Source: Lumbricus rubellus
Lineage: Eukaryota; Annelida; Clitellata; Crassiclitellata; Lumbricidae
Assembly: GCA_945859605.1 (NCBI GenBank)
Contig: OX243817.1
Location: 23,848,707-23,912,706 of the forward strand
Direction: 5' to 3'
Length of the DNA stretch: 64,000 nt
In this document: positions 11,700 through 22,839 of the stretch, piece by piece
Numbering within the stretch: position 1 is the stretch's first letter
Layout: each line of letters opens with the position of its first letter
The notes under the pieces: generated by a model
What the model was told of the DNA's origin: nothing
Databases searched by the model: none
The model's input: the letters and a program-made list of their open reading frames with translations, nothing else
Position numbers and translations under genes: made by a program

Positions 11700-12500
11700 A
11701 CAAACTTAAATTAAAATAAATATCTATTAGATAACTGAATCCAATTGCGGCAAATGAGTGGGTCTATAACGTAAGCTTATAGCCTACAGTAACTGTCGGA
11801 GTTGTATTTAAGAGAAAATGCAAAAAGTACGCAGGCGGACAATAGGAAAGTCATCGAAAGCATAGTTAGCTTAGAGAGTGAGCCTCATGCTGCATGTGCA
11901 AGCATACAAATAGAGCTGGTTAACACTTGAAACACTGTGCTTTTATTAGTCTCCTCGCCGTAGACCGACAAAACATACGACACGATTATTTGCAACACTG
12001 CAAGCTGACTCGAATAATTTGACCCGACGTGTAAGATTTTATTCGTCGTAAATATGTCAGACGGGGATTTCGAACGGACGACTCTACAGCCACAGACCTC
12101 GTTTTTATCGCCTCTGCTACTTCTACTGCTGTTCTAAACATTCGGCCCAGTACTTTTCCCTGAGACTCCGGAGTCTCGTTCAGACCTCTATCGCTCAGCA
12201 TAATTAAAGAGGCAGCTATTGGACCTCATCCGCTAAGTTGGGAAGCCCCGAGTTCTGAGATTATGACTGCAGGCGAAATCCGTTTGAAGCCGATTCTGTG
12301 GCTAAGCTGCTGAGATAGCATATCTATCTCTCTTTCTCTGGATGTTGTGTTATAACCGAAAGCCGCAGACTTTACTGTTGAGGGACTTCAGACAATAATT
12401 GAAGAAACTAAGGTCGACGATGAAACTGAGCGGAGCTGGTCACTGCGCAATCTATGCAGACCTATCGCTGTAGGCCTACGTCTCTATAATACACGGCTAC
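11700..12500. other. Intergenic, no gene recognised
   Basis: Mixed-composition sequence. A short minus-strand frame (11986-12201) has no recognisable family. Confidence 0.4.
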
Positions 12501-12511
12501 ATGCAGTGTCC

Positions 12512-12575
12512 ATGAGTAAGTGAGTGAGTGAGTGAGTGAGTGAGTGAGTGTGAGTGAGTGTGTGAGTGAGTGAGT
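12512..12575. repeat. (GTGA)n microsatellite
   Basis: About 15 copies of GTGA with minor interruptions, directly before a SINE. Confidence 0.9.
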
Positions 12576-12616
12576 CAGCCAGTCAGTCAGTTATTCAGCA
12601 AGTCTGCCTCCATATC

Positions 12617-12820
12617 TGTTTGTTTGCATGTGCACTTGTTATAGCGCCCCTTCAAGCTCTATGCTCAACTCAGAGGCGCTCCCGACTACAGCGCAGACAC
12701 TGCATCGGAGTTTCACGCCGAAGCGCTGAGCAATTGCGAGTGACGTACTTGCTCAAGGTCCCTATACGCGGCGACTTGAGGTGGATTCGAACCTGCAACC
12801 CTTCGGCTACAAGGTAACTA
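12617..12820 (-). mobile_element. tRNA-derived SINE, copy 1
   Basis: This shares the core of the copy at 49466-49688 in reverse: a GGTTCGAATCC-like B box (seen here as ggattcgaacc near 12783), a middle 'cttcggcgtgaaac', 'gagcgcctctgag', and a tail reading 'gcacttgttatagcgcc' on the plus strand. The tRNA-like head lies at the right end. Confidence 0.8.
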
Positions 12821-13222
12821 ACATACCCACTATACGCCTGTCTCGGTTCCGTCTTTCCTTAGATTTAGTCTTCGTTCTTGTATCTGCTTTTCATTTTATT
12901 TATTTTTGGCGCGTTTGCTTTAGCGAAAGAACATCATCTTATTTGTCTGCATGCGCTTATATATATTATGTATAATATTATATAATATATAATATACATG
13001 TAGGCTTTATATATAATTATATATGTGAGGACGTGCTTTTTCGGCTGCAATCGTTGACAAACATGAAGGAAATGAGTTACAGTGCATGGCCGAAAATTTC
13101 CAACCGACTCACAGATGTGTAGGCCTATATTACAGCAGTGACGGATGTTTTTATCTTTGTCTATCTCCCACTTCCTCTGCGAATTGCGAATATAAATATA
13201 GGCCTATATATATACATACAAA

Positions 13223-13260
<38 letters not shown>

Positions 13261-14980
13261 CATGCAATATTCGACGAAACAGTGACATAGCCTATATTTA
13301 ATAATGTATACGTCTGCAGAAAAACTGCCAAAGGCGTTCTTCGCTGTTTGGCTTCTTCCGCATGCGACGCGCAAATCACGCTTCCTATGTTCGAGTAACA
13401 AATGAAGCAAAGCCTCCGCGGTTTGTGTTGTTTGCAGGATCTGGATACGCGTCTGAACCCAATCAGGAGAATTATTGTGAGCGGAATTGAGAAGCAGACT
13501 TGTTGCGTCTGGTCTTGTGTGGTCTGGTCTGGCTTGGTCTTGTCTGGTCCCTTTGGATATTAAGTCACTTCAGTCAATGAATAAAGTCGCCGAGGGAAAT
13601 GACAATATTATTGTTCTGACGTTAAGACAAGTTGACCGCGTGTGTATGAATTGCAAATATTGTTCTTCTTCATCTCTTAATTTTCTCATTTCTACCTCTT
13701 CAATGATCTCTATCTTCACCAACACTCAATCGAGAAAGTCATATTCTGTCTGATGGCTGAGCGTGCATGTGTAATTTGTGTATTTTCGAATCACAAAGTC
13801 GCCTCTAGATTGGACTGTTTCTTTTTCATATAAATAGCTATTAAGACCAATTGTGTGCTGTTTTAAGTTGCACCGCTCTGTTGATTTGCGAAATAGACGA
13901 TGCTTTTTCGAGACTGCCTCTAAAAACGCTTGTGCTTCGATCTTAATGCTTATAAAGATATATTAATAAACTCTGCGACCACACGGCGGAACGTAAACCC
14001 GGTCCCACAACATCAGACTATAACCGCATAAAATCCTGACAGTTTTGATCGTAAACTTGAAAGCTTGCTCTATAGGTCTACGGTAGCCTACTTAAAGTTT
14101 AAAGCTAAGCGTAGAGGCGCAGGCTCATTTGCAAGTACCGCAGAAAAGATTTATTCGCAGATTAAAATATATCATCTCTAGACGAATGTTTTTATTACTT
14201 ATAGCACATTTTAGACCGCCAGCATCACCTCTTCCCTTTCAGAATATCGCAATAATATTTGTCATTCGCCACAATAACAGCAGAAGTCACCGAACCAATG
14301 CAAACACACTATATACACACTCACAGCTATACCGCGTTATATTATTGGTAAGACTTATTTGATTAGGCTAAAACTCCGCATCTAAAAAGTTCGTTTTCTT
14401 TGCTCTTGTCGACTCTTTCGTACTTTCTCATCTACATGTATGTCCGTATACGCTCAATATATAGACTGCTTTTCATGACACTAGGTTGTAAACAATTCTA
14501 TCGTCTTAAATAATGCAAGTAGGCCTCAACAGAAATAGAAGTCGATTCATAGACATGCTTCTCAAAGCACATATAGTCTATATGCTAGGCTATCCAGAAG
14601 TGTTTTTTGTGGTCAGCTCAGACAGAGATTAAACGGAGAGCATAAAACGTTCGTGAGTGAATACCCAACACAAAGAGGATTTGTATAAAGGTTATTCCTT
14701 CTCCGATATATAAGCGGATCTCCTCGAGTTCTTTCTATGAACAAACTGCATCTTTAATTCTTCGGTCTTAGTTTATGATCTCCAGATTGTTGTGGTAGAT
14801 GCTGTTGACGAACGAGAAACTATTGACGAGTGCTCTTTTTACTCTCCAGTCTGTGCCTCTGTGCCTCTCCCCTGCAGCTGTAAATCTCACAGCGCATGTA
14901 GCAGTCTTTGCCGTTTCTACAGAAATCTCAAACTCAGCACACATATAACTCCACGTACATCTACCGTTGCAGTGCATTAT
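12821..14980. other. Intergenic, no gene recognised
   Basis: AT-rich with TA tracts at 12958-13025 and 13198-13265. A 5-bp 'tggtc' repeat lies at about 13501-13548. A short stretch at 13438-13482 is bracketed by cag and GTGAGC and could be an exon, but nothing around it supports that. Confidence 0.4.
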
Positions 14981-15639
14981 ATATACAGGGTGGACCATAA
15001 AAAGTAACCCCCCTATTTTGGCCGGAAGTAGGAATTTCGAAATGAAATTTTACAGGCTTATAGACAATTGATATCTATAGGGTGTCTCGATAGGTCGTGA
15101 ACGATTTTGAATGCAGATAAAGATATGTTATACACAATATAATGTGGAAAGTTTTATACTGGCGGGTAGGTTATTCCAATGAAAATATTAATATGAAAAA
15201 ATTAGATCAGTAGCTCACTTAATAAAATTGTAGCGCCAATATCCGTGACGTCATCAAATTCGTGCCAAATAAACGTCAAGTTTAGCCAAAAACAATATTG
15301 TACGACCATCATTGTTAATCCACACATAATTAATTAATACAAATTGGCATTTAGTATTTAATAATGTTTCATATACTCTTTATTACAGCCTCAAGTCGAT
15401 CAGTCATCGAGCCAAACAGATTTTTCAGAGTTGTCAGAGGTATAGGCTAGGCCTATCGATGCCCATGCCTTACGAAGCCGACGTTTTAATGTGTTCAGTG
15501 TCTGGGGTTCGGGTTTGGCATAAACAGTTGGATTAACAAAACCTCATATCATTCCAAATAAAACTTCAGTCACTTCGACTTATTACATCAATGAGATACA
15601 GGAGAAAGAGGTCAAACGCGCATACCTGCTCAGTTCACA

Positions 15640-15990
15640 GCCACAAATTTTTTTTCGTAATAACGGCGACGGATTATTTCAACAAGACGGTGCACGTGCA
15701 CACACATCAAAGGCCTCAGTTGAATGGTTGAACAAGAATATCAATGGATAGCCTACATCTCACCGAGGGACTGACCGCCTAATTTGCCGGATTTGTCACC
15801 AATGGAAAATGTTTGCAGTATTACGGCGGCAACTTTTTTATGCCGATACCGAACCCCAAACGACCTTAAAACGTCGGCTTTGTAAGGCATGGACATCAAT
15901 AGGCCTACCTCTGACAACTCTGAAAAATCTATTTGCTCGCTGACTAGTCGACTTGAGGCTGTAATAAAGAGTAAAGGAAACATTATTTAA
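15640..15990 (+). pseudogene. Tc1/mariner transposase fragment
   Basis: The plus strand reads LFQQDGARAHTSKASVEWLN, followed by stops and frameshifts, then LPDLSPMENV, the block after the second catalytic Asp. Downstream frames give RLEAVIKSKG, a typical C-terminal tail. The N-terminal half is missing, and several in-frame stops show it is dead. Confidence 0.85.
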
Positions 15991-16280
15991 TACTAAATGC
16001 TAATTTGTATTAATTAATTATGTGTGGATTAACAATGATGGTCGTACAATATTGTTTTCGGCTTAACTTGACGTTTATTTGGCACGAATTTGATGACGTC
16101 ACGGATATTGGCGCTACAATTTTATTAAGTGAGCTAGTGATCTAATTTTTTATATTAACATTTTCATTTGAATAACCTATCCGCCAGTATAAACCTTTCC
16201 ACAATATAATGTGTGTAACATATATTTGTCTGCATTCAAAATCGTTCACGACCTATCGAGACACCCTATACATAATTATG

Positions 16281-16351
16281 ATGGCCAAATTTCATAAAAA
16301 TATTTCAAACAGAACAAGTCTGTTTGAAATATTTTTATGAAATTTGGCCAT
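16281..16351. repeat. Perfect 33-bp inverted repeat with 5-base loop
   Basis: The arms begin atggccaaatttcataaaaa and are exact reverse complements across the loop acaag (16314-16318). The repeat lies only in the right arm of the fold-back element; the left arm has no counterpart palindrome, so it is a later addition. Confidence 0.92.
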
Positions 16352-16439
16352 TATGGGTAAATATGAATTGTTCTAAGACTGTAAAATTTCATTGCGAAAT
16401 TCTCTTAGGGGTTACTTTTTATGACCCACCCTGTATGTA

Positions 16440-17620
16440 TATATACAGTAGGCCTATATATATATATATAAATATATACTGCTAATCAATATGAATTTTG
16501 CAAATACAATTACGGCGCTTGCTTGCTTCTACCTCTGCTTCTGCTGAGGGAAGCCTATGTCTCATGCGGTCCCATGATGCAGTCTGTGCTTTCAACGTTG
16601 CTGCCACTGCTGCTGCGGCTGCTGCTGTTCATATCGTAATTGTTAGAGATGCATACAGCCTACTTCCTACATCCTGCCTGCGGAACTGTCAACAAAAGAC
16701 GATTGTTAATAGGCCTAATTATGATCTCGCGTCGTCTAGGCGTAGTTAGGTTTCATGTATGTATTGTATATACCGATCCAAAATCTTAATTACAAGCAAT
16801 GTCCCGTTGGTCGGCATCGTCCCTCTGTGTCTGGCATATGCAGACATAGCTTACAATCAGAAGACTGTTCTGTGTATTTATTCCGTGAATTTATACAGCG
16901 CCTCGTAAAGGAGTCTATACTCGGAGGTCCCTTGCATTATAGATCTAAACTAGTCGTCTACTATGCGTATATTTTGTAGGCCTACTTCATGTAGTTTTAT
17001 AACTTATAAAGAAGATGCAGAATAACTCGATGTAGGTACATGTAGGCTATGCAGGGCTTTGGTTAAAGTGCAGTTGCAGCCTACACAAAATGTGCATTTG
17101 TTACTTGTAAATGAATTTGTGCAGTTTTAAAAGCAATCATGTAGACTTGTGCAGTGAAAATCAATATAAAGAGTTAACAAGCAACCGATTTACCATGAAA
17201 GAGCGGAATGGAATTAAGAGGTTTTTGTTGGGGAAATTTCAGGCGAGCGACAAAAAAGGTCATCATTAACTTTCTCCGCCAAAGAGCACGCCACATTCAA
17301 ATTGCTGATTGTGCAGCTTTAAAATTTCTCTTTAAAAAACCCTGCATAGGCCTATGTCTAAATCCAATGTCTGCATTAACATCGGTATCTTTCTGTGTGC
17401 CGTGATGCATTTGTCATTGAACATAGGTCTACAATGCCCTACATTGCTTATTTATAGATCACCATTATACAGCAATAATCTAGAATTCGATAAGTATGAA
17501 AACCGGACAATTGTTGCTTTTATCCAATCAGTGTTGAGGTATATATATATATATATAAATAAGCTTATATATATAAATATATATAAAAATATATATAAAA
17601 ATCTATATATATATATATTA
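16440..17620. other. Intergenic, no gene recognised
   Basis: Contains a degenerate SINE tail near 16875-16955 and TA-rich tracts at 16440-16480 and 17538-17620. Open frames are short and unremarkable. Confidence 0.4.
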
Positions 17621-17624
17621 TATA

Positions 17625-18477
17625 ACTAGCTGAACCCGGCCACGCGTTGCTGTGGCAGAAAAGACCGTCCTCTGCCTCCAATCCTCCCCCTCTCTCCCCC
17701 TCCTCCTCTCTCCCCCTCGCCCCCTCCCCCTCTCTCCTCCGCCCTCTCCCCGCCCCCTCCCCTTCCCTCCCATCCCCCTCTTCCCCCTCCCCCTCTATTC
17801 CCCCGCCCCCTCTCCCCTCCCCTTCCCCCTCCCACCCCTCCCCCTCCTCCCCTCCCCTCCACTCCCGTTACATCCTCCATCTCTCCTCTCCCTCTTCGTC
17901 CCGCTCCTTCCCTTCCTTTCCTCCTTCGCACCGTCCCTTTCCGACACGGGGCGACAGCGACGCGGAACAGAGCGACGCGGAACATCAAAAAGGCCGGAAT
18001 CGAATGTGTTGAAATGCGCTACATAAACGGAACACGCGCCCGAGCAAAGCCTATCGGCGGGCGTAAAACGGTCGAATTTGCAGATCTTTTACAGAAGAAA
18101 TAACTTTCACTTCGATTCGACCGATTGAGAGTTAAAATTCAAACCGTCCATAACAAAAAGAAATAACTTTCACTTCGATTCGACCGATTGTGAGTTCAAA
18201 TTGAAACCGTCCAAATGCATTGGGCAAAAATAGCTCGCGTTTAAAAATGGCGGTTGCGGCAAGGTTCATATAGCGCATATTCAACTCGGAATCGGTCGAA
18301 TGGAAGTGAAAGTTGTTTTTTGTTGTAGAAGATTTTGGAAAAAAAGCATTATAGAAACCTGCGCCTATATTAACGGAACGTTTTGCTGCAATTTTGAAAA
18401 GAATCGGTCCAGTACTTACCAAGATCCTATAAATGGAAGATTCGTGCGAACGCCGTTACATTTTTATATATATAGAT
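17625..18477 (+). mobile_element. Repeat beginning ACTAGCTGAACCCGGCCACG, full-length copy
   Basis: The same opening (ACTAGCTG, then cccggccacgcgttgctgtg) occurs at 56815, and a diverged reverse copy ends at about 45246. Here it is followed by a 270-bp C/T-only tract (17660-17935), a duplicated ~62-bp unit with 'cacttcgattcgaccgatt' (18105-18215), an inverted relative of that unit (18290), and a TA-rich end. Repeats with this opening are seen in many invertebrate genomes. I do not know the superfamily. Confidence 0.6.
17660..17935. repeat. Polypyrimidine tract, about 275 bp
   Basis: Nearly pure C/T on the plus strand, so Pro/Ser/Leu frames on plus and Gly/Arg/Glu frames on minus stay open. 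None of these is a gene. Long mirror-like pyrimidine tracts can form triplex DNA. Confidence 0.9.
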
Positions 18478-18825
18478 TGCTGATCTATAATTGCGTGCTC
18501 CGTAGGCTATGCGCTTGCAGCATCTCTCCTGTTAGTCTATGACGAATGAGCTGAGTCGATGCTCAACTAAATATAGTTCTTCAAAGACAAGTGCTTTAGA
18601 AAAGTGCAGATAATTAACAGTGCACATTTATTCTTAGTCGGTCGCTGAATGAAGCATTTCGATATCCGCCTAAAAATAGCTTTCAGTTAAATTTCTCTTG
18701 GGGTCACCGTAGTTAAGTCTTCCCTTCACATTCCAACTCCATGTGCCTCTGACCTATCCTGTTAATTTTCTACAATTCTCATATAAGCCTATAATTATGT
18801 CTTAGAGATTATTAGCGCTGATTAC

Positions 18826-18965
18826 TGCAAGCTGTCTGTTCAGCTAGTAGACTTATAGTTAAGATTTATGTATTCTATAATCTGAGTTTCTGTAAATTGT
18901 TTCAGCTGCATAATTGTATACACGGAAACAGGTTGCGTTCTGTCAACCGGGTTGTTAAAAAACAA
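18826..18965. repeat. Dispersed repeat, copy 2
   Basis: Same orientation and block order as 7158-7288, with about 80% matching positions by eye. Confidence 0.65.
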
Positions 18966-19670
18966 AATTAGGCCTATTAAATGTGTTTTAAAAATTGCTC
19001 ATGCACCCAAGGACAGCTAACAGAGTTTGCTAAAATTTATTATAAGACTGTCCACTACTCTACTTAGAGAAATGGTTCCGAGAATATACCATGATTTGAA
19101 GCAGATAAGGCTTCATTGAAGCTCCGCGAAGTTTCCTTCAGTTTCCTTTTAAAAATTGGATTATCTAATATTCTTTATATCTCTGTTCCTTTTCTGGAGT
19201 TTAATTTCTTCCTGGAAAGAGTGAAGAGCAGAAGAAGCCCAAAACGATCGAAACATCCAGAAGTAATTTGTACTTTTCACAAAAGCTTGGATTAGCTGTT
19301 AAAGCTCCAATCTGATCTTAAGCTAATATCTGATCTTATGTTTAAGTGGCTGTCGGACTTCTTTTTCGGCCAATTCAAGTTAACGGGAGGGAGAGAGTTA
19401 ACGTACAACATCACCCTAGGAACCTATGCAGACCACTGACATATCAGTTAACTTGGGTAACGGGTCTAACTGTTAAAAATTTAAAGATAGTTCTAATCAA
19501 TTGTGTAAAGCGTAGAGGGCGAGACAATCTGACAGCAGTCCGAAACTGGCCCGCGGTCCGACTTTGAGATCACACCACAATAATAATAATAATAATGACG
19601 ACAATTTCTATGGCGCCGTAGCACAGCACATGCCGTTACAAGGGCGCCTCTGCAAACACAAACGCAGTCA
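18966..19670. other. Intergenic, no gene recognised
   Basis: An open stretch near 19310-19440 reads DLMFKWLSDFFFGQFKLTGG but has no family or splice support. A short (AAT)n lies at 19578-19597. Confidence 0.4.
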
Positions 19671-19671
19671 A

Positions 19672-20097
19672 CGCCATTGTATTGAGACCTTAAAGCTACA
19701 CGACAAATAAGCCATTATTTGTCCAACACTATAGCTCATCGCATATGTAGGTTGGGTGCAGTGGGTGGGTGACAGGCTTGGCACTGCCAGAGTTTCAGTT
19801 GACATAACAGGCTATGATGACATTTTCTCATCCACTTAAACGGAATAAAGGCCCTGTAAGTAGGCCTAAGACCTATGTATATGGATCTGTATCTATAGCC
19901 AATAAACGTGAAGTCCTTAATGCAGGCCTAGGTCCTACTTTACAAAAGTCTAAAGAAGAGTCGGTTTAACTACTTCTACATCTTCAAACGGGAACCTTAC
20001 CCACCCATGCATCCCACATAGACTATGATGAGCTATAGTGTTGGACCAATAATGTCATAGTCTAGTCGTGTTGCTTTAAGGTCTCGATTCAATGGCG
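19672..20097. mobile_element. Fold-back MITE with ~110-bp imperfect inverted arms
   Basis: The left arm 'cgccattgtattgagacctt' pairs with the right arm read in reverse ('cgccattgaatcgagacctt'). Pairing continues through 'ccaacactatagctcatc'. No clear target duplication could be fixed, so exact ends and class are uncertain. Confidence 0.65.
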
Positions 20098-20154
20098 CTG
20101 CATACATGAAGAAACAAATAAGGGCATGAAAAGATGCATTCTCAACAGGTGTGT

Positions 20155-20265
20155 GACTGTGTGTATTTGCTGTTTAACGTCACTGTGTGGTAACAAAGAC
20201 CATTAGCGACGCCCTCCTCCTTTATACAGGCTTGGGACTGGCGCAGGCAGAGTGCAACCAGTGGC
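20155..20265. repeat. Dispersed repeat shared with 21625-21730
   Basis: The two stretches share, in the same orientation, 'cactgtgtg', 'cgccctcctcctttgt/tata', 'caggcttgg' and 'agagtgc'. They look like two copies of one short interspersed repeat. Confidence 0.6.
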
Positions 20266-21039
20266 GGAGTTGCATTCTCAACAGGATTGCACCTTTCAGA
20301 AGCCATCCATTTTCTTCTGAGCCTCGGAGTCTTTATTTTTCAACGCACGCGACATTGCGCACATGATGATAAGACAAAACCTTCAACGCTCGTGCATGCA
20401 GCAGTCTCAGCAGCTTTCCCGTGAAAGGCTTTAGAATCCCACTATATAGCCGAGTCCAAGACTTCATCGGCTTATAAGGAAGCCGTTTTCATGACGAACA
20501 ACGACTAATAAACGATGACAGATTAGAATAAGTAGCCTACATGTATATTGGTCAGAGTCCTTGCAGAAAGGTTACTTCGGTTAATGCAAAAATCTCAGTA
20601 TAATAATTGGCAAACAGCTTGAGATAATTATTTATATTGGGATAGGGGCCACACACTGTAAAAGAAAATCGTCGGCCTATAAAAGAATATGCATCCATGG
20701 CCAGAAGCGGATACAGAAATTTTCGAAGGGGCAAGGTTTTTGGCCATGGTTGGAAAAAATTTCGTTGATCTTTGGGGGGGGGGGGGGGAAATCTGATGGT
20801 CTTTTAAAAGTCATTTCGTCTGTTTAGAGTGCAATGGTGCTAACTCCATCCATGACTATAATTAAATGCATTGGAGTTAGAACCATTGCATTCTAAGCAG
20901 ACGATTTGGTAAAAAATGTCTTAAAATAGGCAAAACATATTATGTTTTTAGTCGTATGCCACTTTTTCTCTCACCTTTTAACGCTGCATTGATTGAAAAC
21001 TTATTGAAACCTATAATGGGGGGGGGGGGCACGTCCTGT

Positions 21040-21188
21040 CAGTGGCGTAGCCAAGGGGGGTTAGGGGGATAAACCCCCATTGACTTAGGGAAAAGGTTTT
21101 TTAAAAGGTTATTTGTCCAATTATATAAGAAAAAAACAAGCAACCGGCCATTACCCCCCCCCATCAGAAATTCCTGGCTACGCCACTG
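21040..21188. mobile_element. hAT-type MITE, 149 bp, nested
   Basis: The ends CAGTGGCGTAGCCA are matched inverted on the right. Flanks cgtcctgt and catcctgc agree at 6 of 8 positions, as expected of an aged 8-bp duplication. Confidence 0.65.
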
Positions 21189-21232
21189 CATCCTGCAGTG
21201 CACATTTCTAAATGCCGGATTGCACCCCTGGA

Positions 21233-21360
21233 CAGTGGTGTAGTGGGGGATTTTTCAGGGATAATGGAATATTAATAATAATACTACTACTAAATACTAC
21301 TACTAATATTATTATTATAAAGAGCGTTCCCCCACTTCATTTTTTATGACTACACTACTA
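21233..21360. mobile_element. hAT-type MITE, 128 bp, nested
   Basis: The left end starts CAGTGGTGTAGTGGGGGA; the right end in reverse reads TAGTAGTGTAGTCATAA. A perfect 8-bp duplication cccctgga flanks it (21225-21232, 21361-21368). The core is an AAT/ACT microsatellite. Confidence 0.75.
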
Positions 21361-21624
21361 CCCCTGGATCCGCCGCTGCAAAAACTCTGACCAATATACT
21401 TATTCTGATACATCCATGCTTAATTAAGGCTGACGGAAGAACTAACTAATTGGCACACACGACTCGCAGTGTTTATCATGATCGACAGTACAGTTCGTGA
21501 CAACCGCGGTTAGTCTTGAAATCGGTATTATTATTATTATTATACGACGCCTTGATTGTCTTCACAGAGGTTAAAATTACTTCTCACAGGTGTGAAAAAG
21601 TCAACTCGTTTTTATAGCTGCAGC

Positions 21625-21730
21625 AGTTACAGTTCAACGACACTGTGTGTGATAACAAATGTCATTATCGTCGCCCTCCTCCTTTGTCCAGGCTTGGCAC
21701 TGGCACCACCAGAGTGCATGCAACCAGCGG
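21625..21730. repeat. Dispersed repeat shared with 20155-20265
   Basis: Second copy of the short interspersed repeat described at 20155, same orientation. Confidence 0.6.
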
Positions 21731-21757
21731 TGAAGTTTTCAGATGACATTTAATTAA

Positions 21758-21819
21758 CCCTTTAACGACCAGCGTGTACTAAAATGCATGGAAAATATAT
21801 GTAGCTAGTCGTTAAAGGG
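21758..21819. mobile_element. 62-bp TTAA hairpin (family B)
   Basis: Starts CCCTTTAACGACCAGCGTGT, ends GTCGTTAAAGGG, and is flanked by TTAA on both sides (21754-21757, 21820-21823). The ends are perfect 12-bp inverted repeats. The copy at 59216-59275 is the same sequence in the opposite orientation. Confidence 0.85.
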
Positions 21820-21881
21820 TTAACATTCTAACGATGAGCAGCCGCGTTTGTTTCCCAATCACTTTTCGCATTGATTATTAT

Positions 21882-22828
21882 TAGGGATGTTGATTTAATC
21901 GCGTTAACGCGTGCGATTAACGCGTTAAAAAAATTGCGATTAAAAATTTTAACGCATTAATCGCAGGCGTTAATTAGATCTGATTAAAATGGAATCTGAG
22001 GCAGAAAAACTCACTTATGCGGAAGGCTCATACTTAAACCTAGAGATACATTATTTGGCAAATATTCCGAAAACTTTGAATATTAGATCTATCATAGCAG
22101 TCCTTTGCTCAATCATCGCCTGCATGCGAACCAAAACATCGTTAAGCGCTAACGATGAGCTGTCGACATCGGCCGCATCGCATCGTCCACTAGGCCTAGC
22201 CTATAGGTTGTTTCCTCACTCCGTCAGACTACATTGGTTGAACTCCATGAGATGGCAAGACTAATGGATCCAGGTTTCAAATGATAAATGTTTGTAGAGG
22301 CGACCGGTTTGGCAAGAACTCTTGTTAAAAACTGTGACAAGGTTCAATGGTATAGGCCTACTATTGTTGATTACATTGAGAGCATCCCTTGAACCGAACA
22401 ATGTAAATAAACTGGTCTGCCTCTACAATTGGCTGAATAAATAATTAACTTAGATAGTCAGAAAACGGTTGTCTAATTTTCATATTCAGGCATGTATAAA
22501 TTTAATTAAAGGTGGCTCAAATGAAAAAATTAATGGAGTTTGAGCTGTTGACTGATTTGAGCAGTGTTTTAATTATGTCTGTCAGACAAAACTGTTCAAT
22601 AAACTAAATGCAGAAATTCAATAGGCCTAAGCCAAAGGTTATTGAAAATGTTTGCAATAGAAAGAATGCATTCAGACATTAAAATTGTATGCTTGAGGGA
22701 TCCTTAGAAAATAGTAAGATTAATACATTTGAAGGAAATGTATTGCGATTAATTTGCAGTTAATTGCGATTAAAAAATTAATCGTGCGATTAATTTCGAT
22801 TAAATTTTTTAATCGAACAACAGCCCTA
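21882..22828. mobile_element. hAT-type element, 947 bp, TAGGG ends
   Basis: The left end TAGGGATGTTGATTTAATCG and right end, in reverse, TAGGGCTGTTGTTCGATTAA are followed on both sides by many ATTAATCG/CGATTAA subterminal repeats. A perfect 8-bp duplication attattat lies at 21874-21881 and 22829-22836. The 1-kb interior has no recognisable transposase; an open frame at 21989-22264 has no family that I know. Confidence 0.8.
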
Positions 22829-22839
22829 ATTATTATTTA

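Larger units (their letters stand above)
14986..16433 (+). mobile_element. Fold-back Tc1/mariner element with ~500-600 bp inverted arms
   Basis: The ends CAGGGTGGACCATAAAAAGT and CAGGGTGGGTCATAAAAAGT (reverse complement of the right end) are flanked by TA. Inverted similarity runs from the tips to about 15515 on the left and 15835 on the right. Both arms therefore contain the 3' end of the transposase gene, facing each other. Only the central part (about 15515-15835) is single-copy. Confidence 0.85.
20702..21378. mobile_element. hAT-type MITE interrupted by two further MITEs
   Basis: The left end CAGAAGCGGATACAGAAATT and right end CCTGGATCCGCCGCTG match the two ends of the elements at 37516-37860 and 51522-51746. 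Inside it are two independent insertions (21040-21188 and 21233-21360). I could not find a target duplication for the outer copy. The sequences just outside it (20541-20560 and 21376-21400) are themselves inverted copies of 'tatattggtcagagt', hinting at a rearrangement. Confidence 0.6.

Noticed and set aside
13438..13482. Short exon-like segment (DLDTRLNPIRRII) between cag and GTGAGC
   Set aside because: Its phase does not agree with the tentative exon at 10401, and no neighbouring exon was found.
17626..18026. Pro/Ser-rich plus-strand and Gly/Arg-rich minus-strand ORFs
   Set aside because: They read the polypyrimidine tract inside a transposon-like repeat.
19310..19440. Open stretch with FKWLSDFFFGQFKLTGG
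   Set aside because: No splice signals on either side and no family that I recognise; its length is within chance expectation.
21989..22264. 91-residue ORF inside the TAGGG hAT element as a transposase
   Set aside because: No BED finger or hAT catalytic blocks visible; likely chance.
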